Under the pieces are notes generated by a model. The model was not told where the DNA came from. It worked only from the letters and a program-made list of their open reading frames with translations, and made no database searches. Positions 24,001 to 35,181 of a DNA stretch of 64,000 bases are shown one piece after another. Both the position numbers and the translations under genes were made by a program. Numbering within the stretch: the stretch's first letter is position 1; every line of letters begins with the position of its first letter. Source of the stretch: Aureobasidium sp. EXF-3400 (Eukaryota > Ascomycota > Dothideomycetes > Dothideales > Saccotheciaceae); contig SWBL01000083.1 in assembly GCA_024195585.1 (NCBI GenBank), positions 94,501-158,500 on the forward strand, read 5' to 3'.

Positions 24001-24099
24001 GAGGGATATCGATCACAATGGCATACAAAGAGACGGCTGACACTAGAGAATATAATTACAACATGCTATGATACAGAATAACTACTTTCGATCGATTCA

Positions 24100-25802
24100 T
24101 TACTTCATGCCTTTTGCATCAGCTCGTGATGGTACAGGAACTTCAGTATAACTGTCCTCAAGGTGCAGTGCTTCCAGCACGACTTCTTCAGATGGGTCTA
24201 CCCGCAAATATGTCTTGCGACCCTTGATTACCCAAAAGGCAACGGAGACGACGAGCATGACGCCGAATACAGCGATGGCGTAGTTCATGTCTGCTGCCGA
24301 TGGATTGGGTCCACCCGGGAAGAAGAAGATGACTGTGGTGACGACGCAGTATACTACACTGATCCAGTTGATCACTGGCCCGTATTTGCCAAGTCCAAAC
24401 TGCCCGCCAGCAGGAAGTTTGTTGCGACCCACAAGCAGAAGTGTCAAGATGGGCATTGCGTAGGAAATTGTCAAAGCAATGGTGGCAACACTCAGGATTG
24501 CCTCGAGTACAGTGTTCGCAAACAGATACAGTAGACCGACCAGACCCATGAGCACGCCCTGAATGATCAAGGCAAGTGGTGGAACCTTCCACTTCTTGTT
24601 AACTCTCTTGATGTACTTTGAGAAAGGCAAGCCGTTGTCGCGAGCGAAGCCCCAGGTTAATCGGCTACCAGTTGTGGTGATTGAGATGCCTTGGCCCATG
24701 CTGTTCATGATGAAGAGTGCCATCAACACGGCGGTACCTTCAAGACCGACACAGTCCTGAACGAGTTGCATGAATGGCAAACCAGTCGGTGTGTTGATGA
24801 CTCTGTCGACATCTTGAATGCAGAAGAGACATATAAGCATGAAGATAAATCCAGTCACGGCGCCGAGGACGACCGATAGCCAGATGGCACGAGGAGCGTT
24901 GACGCGAGGGTTAGGGAGTTCTTCGATCATGTGGACGACCTATGAGTGTATTTGTATCAGCAAGTGTTATCAGTCCCGGAGATCGATGTACATACCGAAT
25001 CGAAAGCTGTCAATCCGTAGGCTGCTTGGACAAGACCGGTGAACCAGACTACACCCGACGGCCATCCAGTCTCGTTGATCCAAGCACCAAATGCAAACGA
25101 TGGTGGTTGAAATTCAAGCCCTTGCTTGGTGCCAACAGAGATGAGCAGCGCAAGACTGAGGATGAAGAAAAGGGCAGTGAACTGGATGCCGACAATGTTG
25201 TTGAACCAAGGTAGAATCTTGTCGTTCCTGCAGGCTACTAGGTTGAAGCCTGTGAACAAGGCTGTGATGCCCAAATATACCAGGAACTCGACCCATCCTG
25301 TGCCGGCACCTTTCCATTCCGGATCGTACATGAGCTTGATGCCGAGCAGAAAGTTGGTTGCAAATGCCACGAGTGAAGCATTGAGAGTCCACCAGCCAAA
25401 GGTGTTGATCCAGGCACACATGTAGGATGCGAATCTTCCCGTTGGGGTATGCCACAACGAGTGCATCCAGTAAGCCTGACCAAGAGCAGTAGGCATAGCG
25501 CTACACAACTCGCCCAAGCTAAGTGCAACACAGAGGTTACATACAAAGACAAGGACAAGACCCCACAGGATCGTGATGGCACCACCATTGGTCAATCCAG
25601 ATGCCAGATCTTGTGCAAACGTGGCGTATGTGCCCAAGATGGAGAACGAGAGAGCGAGCATGCTCCATGGCGAGAACTTCCTCGTCAGTTCTTCGGTGTG
25701 ACCGAACGCGACCAGATCCCGGGCATCCTCATAGCTTTGTCTCCCGGCATCTGTGAGCTTCGAGTCCATGACTGCGTCTCCGTATAGAGATGAGCGACTC
25801 AT
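24100..25802 (-). CDS. APC-superfamily amino acid/GABA/choline-type permease
   Basis: Two exons, 25802-24996 and 24939-24100, encode 548 residues; the 56-base intron is phase 0 and joins LTAFDS to VVHMIEELPNPR. The N-terminus is cytosolic and acidic. About 12 hydrophobic helices follow, starting SPWSMLALSFSILGTYATF, with LSLGELCSAMPTALGQAYW in helix 3 and the FDSVVHMIEELPNPRVNAPR block between helices 7 and 8. This block and overall length match the fungal GABA/choline/polyamine permease branch (Uga4/Hnm1-like). Plasma membrane location is expected. The substrate cannot be read from sequence. The ORF extends upstream to 25931, but MSRSSLYGDAV at 25802 is the natural start. Confidence 0.9.
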
Positions 25803-27308
25803 CAATTGATGGTTGAAACGAGAGCCAATGGGTGATGGTTTTGTCGAGAATTCACCCACCGAGCAGAGAATTGTCGAATACTGCCCACAAAGCAAGGTGC
25901 GAAGCCTTCGTGTGTTATATTGCAGCCACAATACAAAAGATAGGCATTACTGCAGTACATGCCGTCTCATCCTGTATCTTTCGCGACCTCAAAGCCAACA
26001 AGTGATAAGAGGAGGATGTTCAAGTGCGTGACCAATTCTAAGCCGTAATTCGTTTTTCCCCGCTTCTCAGTTGAACTCTAGTTGCGAAGACATCGATGAG
26101 CAGCCAATCTGAAGAGTGGAAAACACAGCCTAGATCCATGGCAGCTTGGTGTCAACGGCCACGGACCAAATGTGAAAAGATCGCGCAGCTGCTTTTGGAA
26201 GGTTCATGCGAGCAACGTGGGTAGCCGGCCGGTTTTTATGTCGTCTCCAGGTTCGTCAGAGGAGTGTCTTTTTCGCATGCGCGTGAGGTACTAGAATCCG
26301 AACCAAAGGGGAAACAGCATGCGATGGTATCTTGCACTTCAGCTATCGTCCCTGAAGGATTCATGTTATCGGGTGGACGGGTTGATTCATAGGTAGGCTC
26401 AAGGGGAGAATCGTATCAGAGAGCTGACGACGCCTATCGTTCATCTTGAGAAGAACTATCCATGACCAATCGGTAACAACAGAAACCAAAGATCCTGGTT
26501 CATCGCGACTCGAAGTTGGACGTGGTTGAGAGAAGATGCTCTGTCAGTCAAGAATCGCGATGGAGAAATGGCTGGTGATTTCAATGTCCGTGCTTCGTGC
26601 CTCACACGCGACTTCTTCCGCCTGAAGTCATTGATCTTTCCTTTCCATTCGAATGAACATCCTTCCACGTCTCGAATCAGGATGCACAAACTTGAGGAAG
26701 TCAATGCAAGGCGTCCACCATAGAGATGATAGAGCGCGAAGCCATCCTAGAATTCGACCATACGCAAGCAGCTCGAGAATTATCAAGCGCGAAGCTGCCA
26801 GAAACTCATCGGCTCTCCCGAATCGATGAACACAGTATAGTGCTTGTGGCCTACAACTGCTTGATGCCTTTCAACGGGCTCAAAGGCAATGGCCAAAGAG
26901 TATTGCGGTTTCACAAAAGTAGATGACTCGATTGCTGATTATTATACATCTCAGCCCAGCAGGCAACGAACATAGAGCGAGGAGAGTCGTAGTTTCTTGT
27001 AAGTGCTGTGGACTAGGCATAACTGATGTGGTGACACACCACGACAATTCTCTATATCGGCAGAAGATTCGATTCAGCCGACCCTCAGAAGGGAAGTAGA
27101 TACCGATTCAACCGACATGCACCTTCTTCGCCTTCTTGAAGACCATAACAACCTGCTCGACGACTGCACAGCCCCCGACACTATGCATCAAGAATGCCGT
27201 CAAAGTTTGCCCTCGAGCCTTGGAGGGTCCCGTTCCAATATAACTTGCCAGGGTTGTATCTCACTTCTTGCCCTTACCCTACCAGACTCCGGAGAAATCA
27301 TGCGACTA

Positions 27309-27327
27309 CCCCGCCCTGGGGCCCCAC
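27309..27327. promoter_or_regulatory. Cluster of three CreA-type sites upstream of the arabinanase gene
   Basis: Within 19 bases are CCCCGC (27309-27314), CTGGGG (27316-27321) and CCCCAC (27322-27327). Each matches the SYGGRG consensus of the carbon-catabolite repressor CreA on one strand. They lie about 280 bases before the ATG. Closely spaced pairs are the arrangement CreA needs in Aspergillus. Binding is inferred. Confidence 0.5.
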
Positions 27328-27527
27328 AGACAATAGAACCCACCTGCGGAGAAACCATTCATCCAGCGACTGCATGGAGGGCTGCATCTCACACTCGTCT
27401 ATGGGCTTCTGCGATCGTCGAAGGATAATTTGAGAGGATCCATGCATCCATGCAGCAAGACCGAGTCTTCCGGTGGGCGATGATGCCTGGACAACCCCCA
27501 TGATACAGAGCATAGGGCAGCAGACAA

Positions 27528-27536
27528 TATATAAAG
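27528..27536 (+). promoter_or_regulatory. TATA box of the arabinanase gene
   Basis: TATATAAAG lies about 65 bases before the ATG at 27601, a short but usual distance for a strongly regulated fungal gene. Confidence 0.55.
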
Positions 27537-27600
27537 AGACCATGTGCCTGTGTTTCATCGCGGCAGATCAGCAATATCAACCACGCGATAGATCTTCGAG

Positions 27601-28861
27601 ATGCACTCTCTGATTACCAAGATCGGCGCCTTGGTTGTGGCCTCACTGGCAACCCAAGCAGTTGCCATACCTTCGAACAACAAACCTGATCCATTCTCGA
27701 ACGCTTCCTGGCCTCTGCCTCATAACATTACTGGTGTCTCCAACCCTGGAGCCAACCAGAGCTACGATGGATGGGGTGGTGTTCATCTGCACGATCCATC
27801 AGTAAGTTGTGAAGCTCTGTCACTATGATGACAGCAAACTGACCTTCCTTAGATTGTGATGGGTCCCGATGGCCATTACTACTCGTTCTCAACTCATGGC
27901 TTGGTCGTCATCAGCAGAGCCTCGCAGCCTAACTCTCTGGATGGCTACTGGGAACCGATCGGCTCAGTACTGGAGGGCTCTAGTATCATCAACAATACGG
28001 GAAGTACTGATCCATGGGCTCCTGATGTGCACAAGGTTGGTGATACATACTACTGCTACTATGCAGTCTCGCAATTCGGCAGCCAGTTCTCCAGCATCGG
28101 ACTCGCTACCTCGAAGACCCTCAGACCTGGCAGCTGGACTGATCACGGCGCTGTCCTCACCTCTAACACTACTGCCCCCTCGCCATTGAACATCACCAAC
28201 GCCATCGATGCAAATCTGTTCATCGACCCGAAGACCAAGATCCCTTATCTCACCTACGGCAGCTTCTGGAGCGACATCTGGCAACTCCAGTTGGCAAAGG
28301 ATCTGCTCAGCGTTGTCTGGTCTCCTGCTCCTACACATCTGAGTTTGGATCCCGTAAGCCCACAGGCAGAGGAAGGTCCTTACTTGAGCCGCCACGATAG
28401 TTGGTATTACCTTTGGTACAGTCACGGCTCATGCTGTGGCTACAATGTCTCTGCTCTACCAGCACCCGGCCAAGAGTGAGCATACGATATCTTCAAGCCA
28501 CCGTTACTCAATACTAATTTGCATTAGGTATTCCATCCGTGTTGGTCGTTCCAGATCAGCCACTGGACCTTTCGTGGATCGCAACGGTGTAGACCTCAAG
28601 AACGGTGGTGGATACATTGTCTATGGCAGCCATGATTACGTCGTAAGTTCTGAACCACCTCGATCTATGTCTAGCATGAGCTGATCATTGCAGTACGGCC
28701 CTGGCGGTCAGGCAGTCCTGACCAACTACCACGGACGCGATGTGCTTTACTATCACTACGTGAATACCATCCAGAACCCACTGTACCTGGATGAACTCAA
28801 GTTCCTTGGCTGGAACTACATCAATTACATCCAGGGATGGCCTGTGTTGTCATACGACTAA
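27601..28861 (+). CDS. Secreted GH43 endo-1,5-alpha-L-arabinanase
   Basis: Four exons, 27601-27801, 27853-28475, 28528-28642 and 28694-28861, encode 368 residues; introns are 51-52 bases. A signal peptide (about residues 1-22, ending AVA) is followed by a five-bladed-propeller GH43 catalytic domain. The catalytic base Asp is in GGVHLHDPS, the modulating Asp in [12 protein letters not shown], and the acid Glu in [10 protein letters not shown]. The end [14 protein letters not shown] is typical. Several N-glycosylation sequons occur. The enzyme cleaves the arabinan side chains of pectin outside the cell. Upstream CreA-type sites suggest glucose repression. Confidence 0.93.
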
Positions 28862-29072
28862 GGTGCTCCAGGCTAGAGGATAGGGGCATAATTTGTTCGT
28901 ATACTGAAATAGCAGTAAAAGTGATCTAGTTGGCTTCTGATCTCGAGGATCTAAGAATCTCATCTTCTCCACGACTCGTTACAATGCAGAGTTAATGGCT
29001 GAGAGACAGGACCAGCTTTGAAGTCTTTATAGGAGCATATAGAGTTCTATGTAACTTCGTTCCCTCTCGGCT

Positions 29073-31718
29073 TTAAGCACGCGCCTTTACATCTTCCAAA
29101 AACTTCAAGATAGCAGTCTTGCCTTGTACCTCAGTGTGCATGCCTCCTGCTTGCCTAAAGCAGATGACACGTCGATGTTCCGGCGCGACGACAAGAAGAT
29201 CGCCATTCGCATCTGTGAGGTCGTCGGTCAACTGCTCCGTCGGCGGTGCGATGATCTCAACATCAATATTGAGTTGGGAAAGACGAGTCGTGACGGCGGT
29301 ATCGGTAGCCTCTTCACCAGACAGGAATAGCATGGGCTTTTCGTGGTCGGGCAACTCGGTCTTGAGGTGCAAGACATCGAAACCTAGGCCATAGACGTTG
29401 TTCCACTCTGGCGCTGTGACCTGGTTCTCAACACCGAACGCATTGATGAGTCTCTGACTTTCTTCAGAATTGCCATTGACTGTTGGTCTCGCCTCCGGTT
29501 TGTTCTTTGCGACTGCGCCTTGTCCCCAGATAAGTTTCGACTCAGCCGACAAAAAAGTGCCGATGAGCCGGAATGTTATGGAGATGCGCATGTTGCCATA
29601 AGCGGACTCTGCAGGAACGTGCTCTGCAGCTGGACGCTTGTCCGGCATAATGCCATGTAGCCAAGAACCATTCGTCTCCAGACCCATGACAAACATGCTG
29701 TTGTGAGGCATGGGTATGCGTTGTGTAACGCGAGATCGATCATCTTCCGGTCTCATCTGCACATCGGCTACAAGAGCTGCATCGCCAGATCTCTTTTGCT
29801 TTCCGGGACTTGAGGCTGAATCCTGCATGGCTGTGGGACGTTTGGTGCGGAGCCTCATGATGCGCTGAGCACCGAGTGAAACATTGACGATCTTGCTGCC
29901 GTGCACGATGTCCAGTGTCTTGTCCGAATGCTCAGAGATATGATCTTGTCCGCTTCGGTACAGCTGTATCAAAGCATGATTCAACTTGTGTCCAACTCTT
30001 TCTTGGGCCTTCTTTTTGATCTTCATGACGACTGGACTCCAGCGGAGGAGAGGAAGCGATTGGTCCGAGGGATGTCGGTATACAGGCATGCTACCGTCCG
30101 TGTCATCGATGTCGCCTTGGCAGCATACGAGTCGTGGCACTTCGCCAGCAGCATGGTACATACGTTGCCAGTGGACTTCAGTGAACAAATCCTGGAAGGC
30201 TACTTCGGCAGCTTCGGGCTCGAGCAGATCGTAGAGTATCTTCGAGTCGCCGCTTCCGATTTTGTCGTCAGGAGTCAGGAGAGTGGAGTTCTTTTGTCTC
30301 ATCTGCAGCTTGCGCGACACTCGTTTAGGTGGTGCAGGTACAGCCAGTTTATCGATCTGTGCATCGATTGTGTTTCTTCTGGATGTGTGACTTTGGTCAG
30401 GAGTGAGATCTACTTCAAGCGGGTTGTTTGAGTAAGTGTTCGATTGTGAGTCAAGCACTACCTGAGTCTCCGATAACTCCTCTTTCTGGTGCAGATAGCT
30501 TCGGTCGGCCAATCTCAGGCTCTCTCGAGAGTTGCGAGATAGTCCGTAGGGTGCAGCGCTAGCGTTGTTGTCCTGCATCATGCGCGACCTTGGCTGGATG
30601 GTTCTGTTGTTATGCATGTCATCATTGCGTCGTCTACTTCCAACAAGCCTTGGGTTTGGCTCGCGTCGACGATCTGTCGTGTTTGGAAGTTGAGAGTTTG
30701 CAGGTTGTGCATGCTCAAGGGAAGTGTGTTTCGTGCCGTCTGCTGCATGAGGTTGGTCATCGCTCAGTCTCAGGCTCTCTAGATAGCGTTCGAGCCCACT
30801 GGGAAGGGAGGGTTCACGTACGGTTCCTGGCTGATCTTCCATGTCAACGTCGGATTGTCCTGTACCAGTCTCATTGCCGGACTCGTCTGTGTGTGTCTCG
30901 CCTCTTAGTCTCGACAATACCGATGCTGAGGTCGTGACAGATGCTCCCATGATCTCTACGAGTTTCTGCACGGCTCGGTCGTGTCTATGCTTGAGTCTGT
31001 AGTTGAGGCAGTCCTCGACGAGATTGATCGAGAGACCATGCTGCGCCGCGTCCAGAGCCGTAGCATAGACGGAAAGATTTGTGGTGCATCCAACGACGTA
31101 GACTTCTGTAATGAGCTTTGCGCGTAGCATGAGCAGCAGAGACGAGGATGTGAAGGCCGAATAGTACGATTTGACGACTTTGACATCTCTGGGGGACACC
31201 AAGTCCTTGACTTCTGGCGACAGTTCAGCGCCCCAACTTCCTGGAAGACAGCAGTTATCTTCTGGGTTGTCCTGGGAGAGGAAGAGATCTTGGTCGACCC
31301 CGGGAGAAGGTGCAGAGTCTGCTTCGAGTCCTGCAGATCTGTTCATGGTTCGTTGTATCACCTGATTGATTCGACGGTTCGATCTCATCGACGGGCGGGA
31401 GGGGTATTCGTTCATCTCGTCATCGCTGCTGACCATTGGAAGCACGAATCCATCATCTGCGATTACCATACAGCCAGAACCCGACGAGTGATTGACAGAG
31501 CGCTTGCCACGATACTCGGTCGTGATCCAGAAGATCTCCCCATGCTCGCGAAAGGCAGGGACGAGCTCTTTGATCCTCTCGAGATATCCAGTGGCAGTGT
31601 TGACGGGTAGTTTGCCTTGGGGAGATGTGAAATCATTTTGCAGACCAACAACTAGCAGTGCTTGACGAGTCGATATTTGGTTGTGACTCCCAGAGAGAAG
31701 TGCCGACAGGAAGGACAT
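29073..31718 (-). CDS. Isochorismatase-fold/AlkB-type 2OG-Fe(II) dioxygenase fusion protein
   Basis: Single exon. From MSFLSALLSGSH at 31718 it gives 881 residues; the ORF runs on to 31976, but the upstream 86 residues look like translated 5' UTR. Residues about 20-265 form an isochorismatase fold (ALLVVGLQNDF, VVKSYYSAF, VVGCTTNLSVYATALDAA). Two triad residues are changed: the Asp is Gly25 and the Cys is Ser216; Lys183 remains. A 220-residue disordered linker follows. Residues about 490-730 are AlkB-like: the iron ligands are HSD (His597, Asp599) and His688 (WLHGIMPD), and Arg711/Arg717 (RISITFR) would hold 2-oxoglutarate. A conserved C-terminal extension reaches the end. The AlkB half is expected to demethylate nucleic acid; the first half is probably a non-catalytic binding module. 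Confidence 0.88.
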   Translation of the reverse strand: MSFLSALLSGSHNQISTRQALLVVGLQNDFTSPQGKLPVNTATGYLERIKELVPAFREHGEIFWITTEYRGKRSVNHSSGSGCMVIADDGFVLPMVSSDDEMNEYPSRPSMRSNRRINQVIQRTMNRSAGLEADSAPSPGVDQDLFLSQDNPEDNCCLPGSWGAELSPEVKDLVSPRDVKVVKSYYSAFTSSSLLLMLRAKLITEVYVVGCTTNLSVYATALDAAQHGLSINLVEDCLNYRLKHRHDRAVQKLVEIMGASVTTSASVLSRLRGETHTDESGNETGTGQSDVDMEDQPGTVREPSLPSGLERYLESLRLSDDQPHAADGTKHTSLEHAQPANSQLPNTTDRRREPNPRLVGSRRRNDDMHNNRTIQPRSRMMQDNNASAAPYGLSRNSRESLRLADRSYLHQKEELSETQVVLDSQSNTYSNNPLEVDLTPDQSHTSRRNTIDAQIDKLAVPAPPKRVSRKLQMRQKNSTLLTPDDKIGSGDSKILYDLLEPEAAEVAFQDLFTEVHWQRMYHAAGEVPRLVCCQGDIDDTDGSMPVYRHPSDQSLPLLRWSPVVMKIKKKAQERVGHKLNHALIQLYRSGQDHISEHSDKTLDIVHGSKIVNVSLGAQRIMRLRTKRPTAMQDSASSPGKQKRSGDAALVADVQMRPEDDRSRVTQRIPMPHNSMFVMGLETNGSWLHGIMPDKRPAAEHVPAESAYGNMRISITFRLIGTFLSAESKLIWGQGAVAKNKPEARPTVNGNSEESQRLINAFGVENQVTAPEWNNVYGLGFDVLHLKTELPDHEKPMLFLSGEEATDTAVTTRLSQLNIDVEIIAPPTEQLTDDLTDANGDLLVVAPEHRRVICFRQAGGMHTEVQGKTAILKFLEDVKARA

Positions 31719-33775
31719 GAGCGCAGAACGTGTCAAGCCTTGGAAGATTGGCAGAGAAGGCAATGTTAGTAAGAACAACGGCGCATAGACACGGATGGTG
31801 TGACGGAAAGAAGGTTCGTTTGCTTGTCTGTGCTGTGGTGGGGAAAGCAGAAGTATAGAAGCAGAGTAGGAAGGGAAAGGCAGAAGGTAGTTTAGAAGGA
31901 GTGGACCAGCGACTGGTAGGGCAGATAATAAAACACAGCACCTCCGAACAAGCGACCCAAGGGAATGGAACCTCAAAATCAGTCCATCCTAGTCACAATA
32001 TCTGTGTACGCCGGATTTTGATTTGAACAAGGTCTGGGCACGGCGAGAGCCCGACAAAGTAGACTACAAGGCGCAAGTGACAGGCGATGACTGCATGCAG
32101 AAGCGATGAGGCTGAAGGGAAAGCTGGTATTCATGGGTTGAGACACCAAGAGGGCATAGAAGAAACAGGGCCATGGAGTAGGCGCAGGGACATCTGGTGG
32201 ATGGATTAAACGAACGCGACTTCTGTGCACGGACCGAGAAGGCATGCGGCCAGGTGCGAAAGACACAGGGGGCCATCTCAAATCATGCTCGGACAAGGCC
32301 GAGAGGGAAAGCACTCCGCCCAACGAACATGTTGTCGGTATCGTTTTGACAGAGACTGAGGATGATTCATCTCAGATCGCAGAAGCAGCGCAGAATCGCT
32401 TGTCGATACAAGCGCTCGTGAAAGCAACAGATCTCTTGAGATCTGCAGCCCTGCCGGGAGAACCTGCGAGGCCACAGTGCTATTGGGCATCTCTAACGAA
32501 GTGCCGTTGTTCCGAACCGATTGTCACGAGACAATTGCACAACTGCCGCTTGTCAAAACGAACGTCTTGGTATACATGTTAGCCCTGTGGTTGTGCTCCA
32601 TGCTATTGTTACCTACAACGAGCCTTGAGCATTCCACCAAAGCCTCTACCCAGACTCACTGTCTAGACTCGACCTTTAGCAGGGATGGCTATTCTGGCGT
32701 GTAAATGGAATTACCACAGGGTGAACTGCATGCAGCATATGCAGTAGACAAGTGAGATTTGGAAACAGAGGGCGCTCGGGCTTGCCGATACACTACACGG
32801 CGCCGGACTTGCGACCTTGCGCCAATCAACTTTAGTGGTGGGGGAGCACCAGCGCTTCCATCGCGATGCATGAAACGGCCGCGCCTGAGTACGTTGCATG
32901 TCTCTTGTTTCATAGCCAGTTGAACCTCAAAGCCTCGAAGGCAAGCAGGAGGCTCTTTTTCAAAGAAAAGCGGGAGAAGCATTCGAGAAAGCCGTTGGTC
33001 GGACGGTCGCTTGCGGTCCGAAACATACCATGCATTATGTGGTCTTTTCTATGCCTGTCGCCAAGTGCTCAAGAATCAAGATCGGTGTTCAAGAGCTTGG
33101 TTTTGAGATTTAGTATACCAAACAGGGAAGTGTTGAGCGAGTACGCAAACTCTGTGACAGATGATCATTGATCGAGGCAAGGGAGGCACTCAGACGCAAA
33201 AACTAGAGCTGCAGGATCGCTGTTCGAAATGACTCGGTTTCTCCGCCGAATCTTGCATGGAACGAATCCGCTCTAGTGACACTCCTCTACTGCAGGGACA
33301 AAGCGAGCGATTCAGTGTCTGGCCCACTGGCCACGAGGATTTTGTGGCTAACCACGTGGGATTTGAGTAGTGTCAATCTATCCTTTTCGCCGAACGGTCC
33401 ATCTAATTTGTAAAACGACCCTTGCTCGGACGGATGGGGCTTGGACTGCTCGAGTCTCTGACCAATGACATGGCTGACGTTCAAGGTCAGGGTTTTCCAA
33501 AACAGTAAATGGTTCAGGGCAGCATGTCGCAAACCATGTAGCCCTACGCCTCCTATGTCTTCTCCGTTGACAGCATGCCCCTTCCGTCACCACAATCGCT
33601 AATGCATGTACACTTCTACGTCATGGTCTAGCCTTTGTGTAGCTGATGCCAGGTACCATCGCAGTACTCGATATAGCTACTTGGTGTTGACAGGTGAGTT
33701 GGTGGGGAACACGTCAGGATAGACGAATGCTGGTTGATATGTGGATGTTGTTATAGCAAGCCATGCAATATGATT
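31719..33775. other. 2 kb intergenic region upstream of the AlkB fusion
   Basis: It lies between two minus-strand genes. The reverse strand of 31719-31976 keeps the AlkB-fusion frame open and is probably 5' UTR. Further on I see only short unsupported ORFs and no repeat. A small gene or non-coding RNA cannot be excluded. Confidence 0.45.
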
Positions 33776-34993
33776 TCACTTGGCAAAGAAGTTGGTGATC
33801 TTCTGGGAGCCATCCTTGGCCTTAGGTGGTGACTTAGCTTGTGTGTTGTTGGTGACTGAGCTTCGCATAGTGCGGCCGTGAGCAGAGCGACTAGAGGATC
33901 TTTGGCCATTTGCCGACTTCTGGACTTTCGGTGATGGCTCTTGGTCATTGCCAGTATCAGGCGAATGTTCACGCTTGACCGCAGTCGACTCGCTGGCCTC
34001 AGGACGAGGAGCGTTGTCTTCAGTGTTGTGAGCATCGATGACTGTCGCGCGATATTCGTCAGGCTCTTGCTTCACCTGACCGTTGGTTGCTTGAAGGTCG
34101 TCTTCTTCTTTTTTCGCTATGCTCTCCTCATTGGCGCTTTTGGCTTGCTTTTTCTGGTTGCCGAAGAAGTTTGCGATGTTGTTCTTGTTCTCTTTGCTGT
34201 CAATAGGAATGATGAAGGACGGAGAGTTGTTACCGACTTTGCCGACAGCTTTATCGACTTGATAGCACTCGAGTTCACCGTCGTAGGGCTTGAGGAGCGA
34301 CTGTAGTTCTGTGGACCATTCTGATCTCGAAGGATCAAGCCAGGTCTTGAGGTCGTCTGAGCCATTGTTGAAGATGACAGGCATGCGATCGTGTAGGAAC
34401 TTGAGTTGTTTGTTCGAGTCGGTGGTGATTACAGTGTAGGTGTAGAGCTTGTCGGATTGGCCCTCGTACTGGACACAATCCCACAGACCGGCGAAACACA
34501 TAAGCTGACCATCCTTTCTTTTGACATAATGAGGGACTCTGTCCTTTCCATTGTTCTTCTTGAGCCATTCGTAGAAGCCCTCGCATACGACGATGCACCT
34601 CTTGCGTTGCTTCATAGTGTTCCAGAGGCCGCCGGAAGTGGCGAGAGAGTCGTCTCTGCAGTTGATGGTCCGCATCATATTGGCATAATCAGGGGATCTC
34701 TTTGTCCAGAAGGGTATGAGGCCCCATTTCATTGATTGTAGCTTGTAGCGAGTCTCTGTGGTAGCAGCTCCATCGACGGTGGCAGTCTTGTCTTTGTCTT
34801 CTGGCTGAGTACCAGCTCCGGAGTCGGGAACGTCTGCGCGATAGACTAGACCGTGGTTTCCAGGGGCGAAGTTGTAGGTTTGGCGAGAGGCGTCATCGTT
34901 AAGGTCATCAGGGTCGTCGACGGGCATGTCCTCGTCTTGCAGTCTGCGGCGCACTGCTGACGGACGCAGCGATAAAGCGTATCTGCCGCACAT
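33776..34993 (-). CDS. SRAP-domain DNA-protein crosslink protein (HMCES/YedK family)
   Basis: Single exon, 405 residues from MCGRYALSL at 34993. The ORF opens 29 codons upstream, but Cys2 must follow the initiator Met for catalysis, so 34993 is the start. Family residues: Cys2, Asn111 (RTINCRDD), Glu138 (VCEGFYEW) and His201 (FLHDRMP). The SRAP domain ends near residue 260. The C-terminal third is disordered, Ser/Lys-rich and carries two PCNA-box-like motifs, NNIANFF (about 271-277) and SQKITNFF (396-403). Family knowledge: the Cys2 amine forms a covalent adduct with abasic sites in single-stranded DNA at replication forks. Confidence 0.94.
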   Translation of the reverse strand: MCGRYALSLRPSAVRRRLQDEDMPVDDPDDLNDDASRQTYNFAPGNHGLVYRADVPDSGAGTQPEDKDKTATVDGAATTETRYKLQSMKWGLIPFWTKRSPDYANMMRTINCRDDSLATSGGLWNTMKQRKRCIVVCEGFYEWLKKNNGKDRVPHYVKRKDGQLMCFAGLWDCVQYEGQSDKLYTYTVITTDSNKQLKFLHDRMPVIFNNGSDDLKTWLDPSRSEWSTELQSLLKPYDGELECYQVDKAVGKVGNNSPSFIIPIDSKENKNNIANFFGNQKKQAKSANEESIAKKEEDDLQATNGQVKQEPDEYRATVIDAHNTEDNAPRPEASESTAVKREHSPDTGNDQEPSPKVQKSANGQRSSSRSAHGRTMRSSVTNNTQAKSPPKAKDGSQKITNFFAK

Positions 34994-35181
34994 GGTTGGT
35001 TGGTGTTGTATGCACAGGTTGGCAAGGTTAACGAGTTGAATCGTGCGGAAAGTCGAGGTGACGGTGACGGCGTTGATCAATCATGACGTCTTTTGAAACA
35101 CTCTTTTGTCTTCATTTGTTCAAAGTGAAGCGGCGGCTTCGCGATTGAGAGAGCTTCCAATTCTTGACACACAAAATCGCC
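34994..35181. promoter_or_regulatory. Compact 188-base bidirectional promoter
   Basis: The start codons of the SRAP gene (minus) and the Mgr3-like gene (plus) are only 188 bases apart, so both transcripts must be driven from this short segment. I see no TATA box, as is usual for housekeeping pairs. Confidence 0.5.

Larger units (their letters stand above)
25803..27600. other. 1.8 kb divergent promoter region
   Basis: The gap lies between the permease and the arabinanase, transcribed outward. Short ORFs at 26456-26926 and 27117-27433 have no recognisable product. The part nearest the arabinanase holds clustered CreA-type hexamers and a TATA box (listed separately). I see no transposon remnant. 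Confidence 0.5.

Noticed and set aside
26456..27433. Several 60-100-codon ORFs between permease and arabinanase
   Set aside because: They overlap on both strands, have no recognisable motif and lie in a promoter region; treated as chance ORFs.
27601..31718. Secondary-metabolite gene cluster around the GH43, AlkB and GMC genes
   Set aside because: No polyketide synthase, peptide synthetase, terpene cyclase or cluster regulator is present; the genes are functionally unrelated.
31719..31976. N-terminal extension of the AlkB fusion (86 more residues, hydrophobic)
   Set aside because: The isochorismatase fold starts just after the ATG at 31718, and the upstream part is low-complexity Leu/Ser/Pro typical of translated pyrimidine-rich 5' UTR.
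32244..33593. ORFs of 70-112 codons in the 2 kb gap before the SRAP gene
   Set aside because: No domain, no splice continuity and no bias in codon use.
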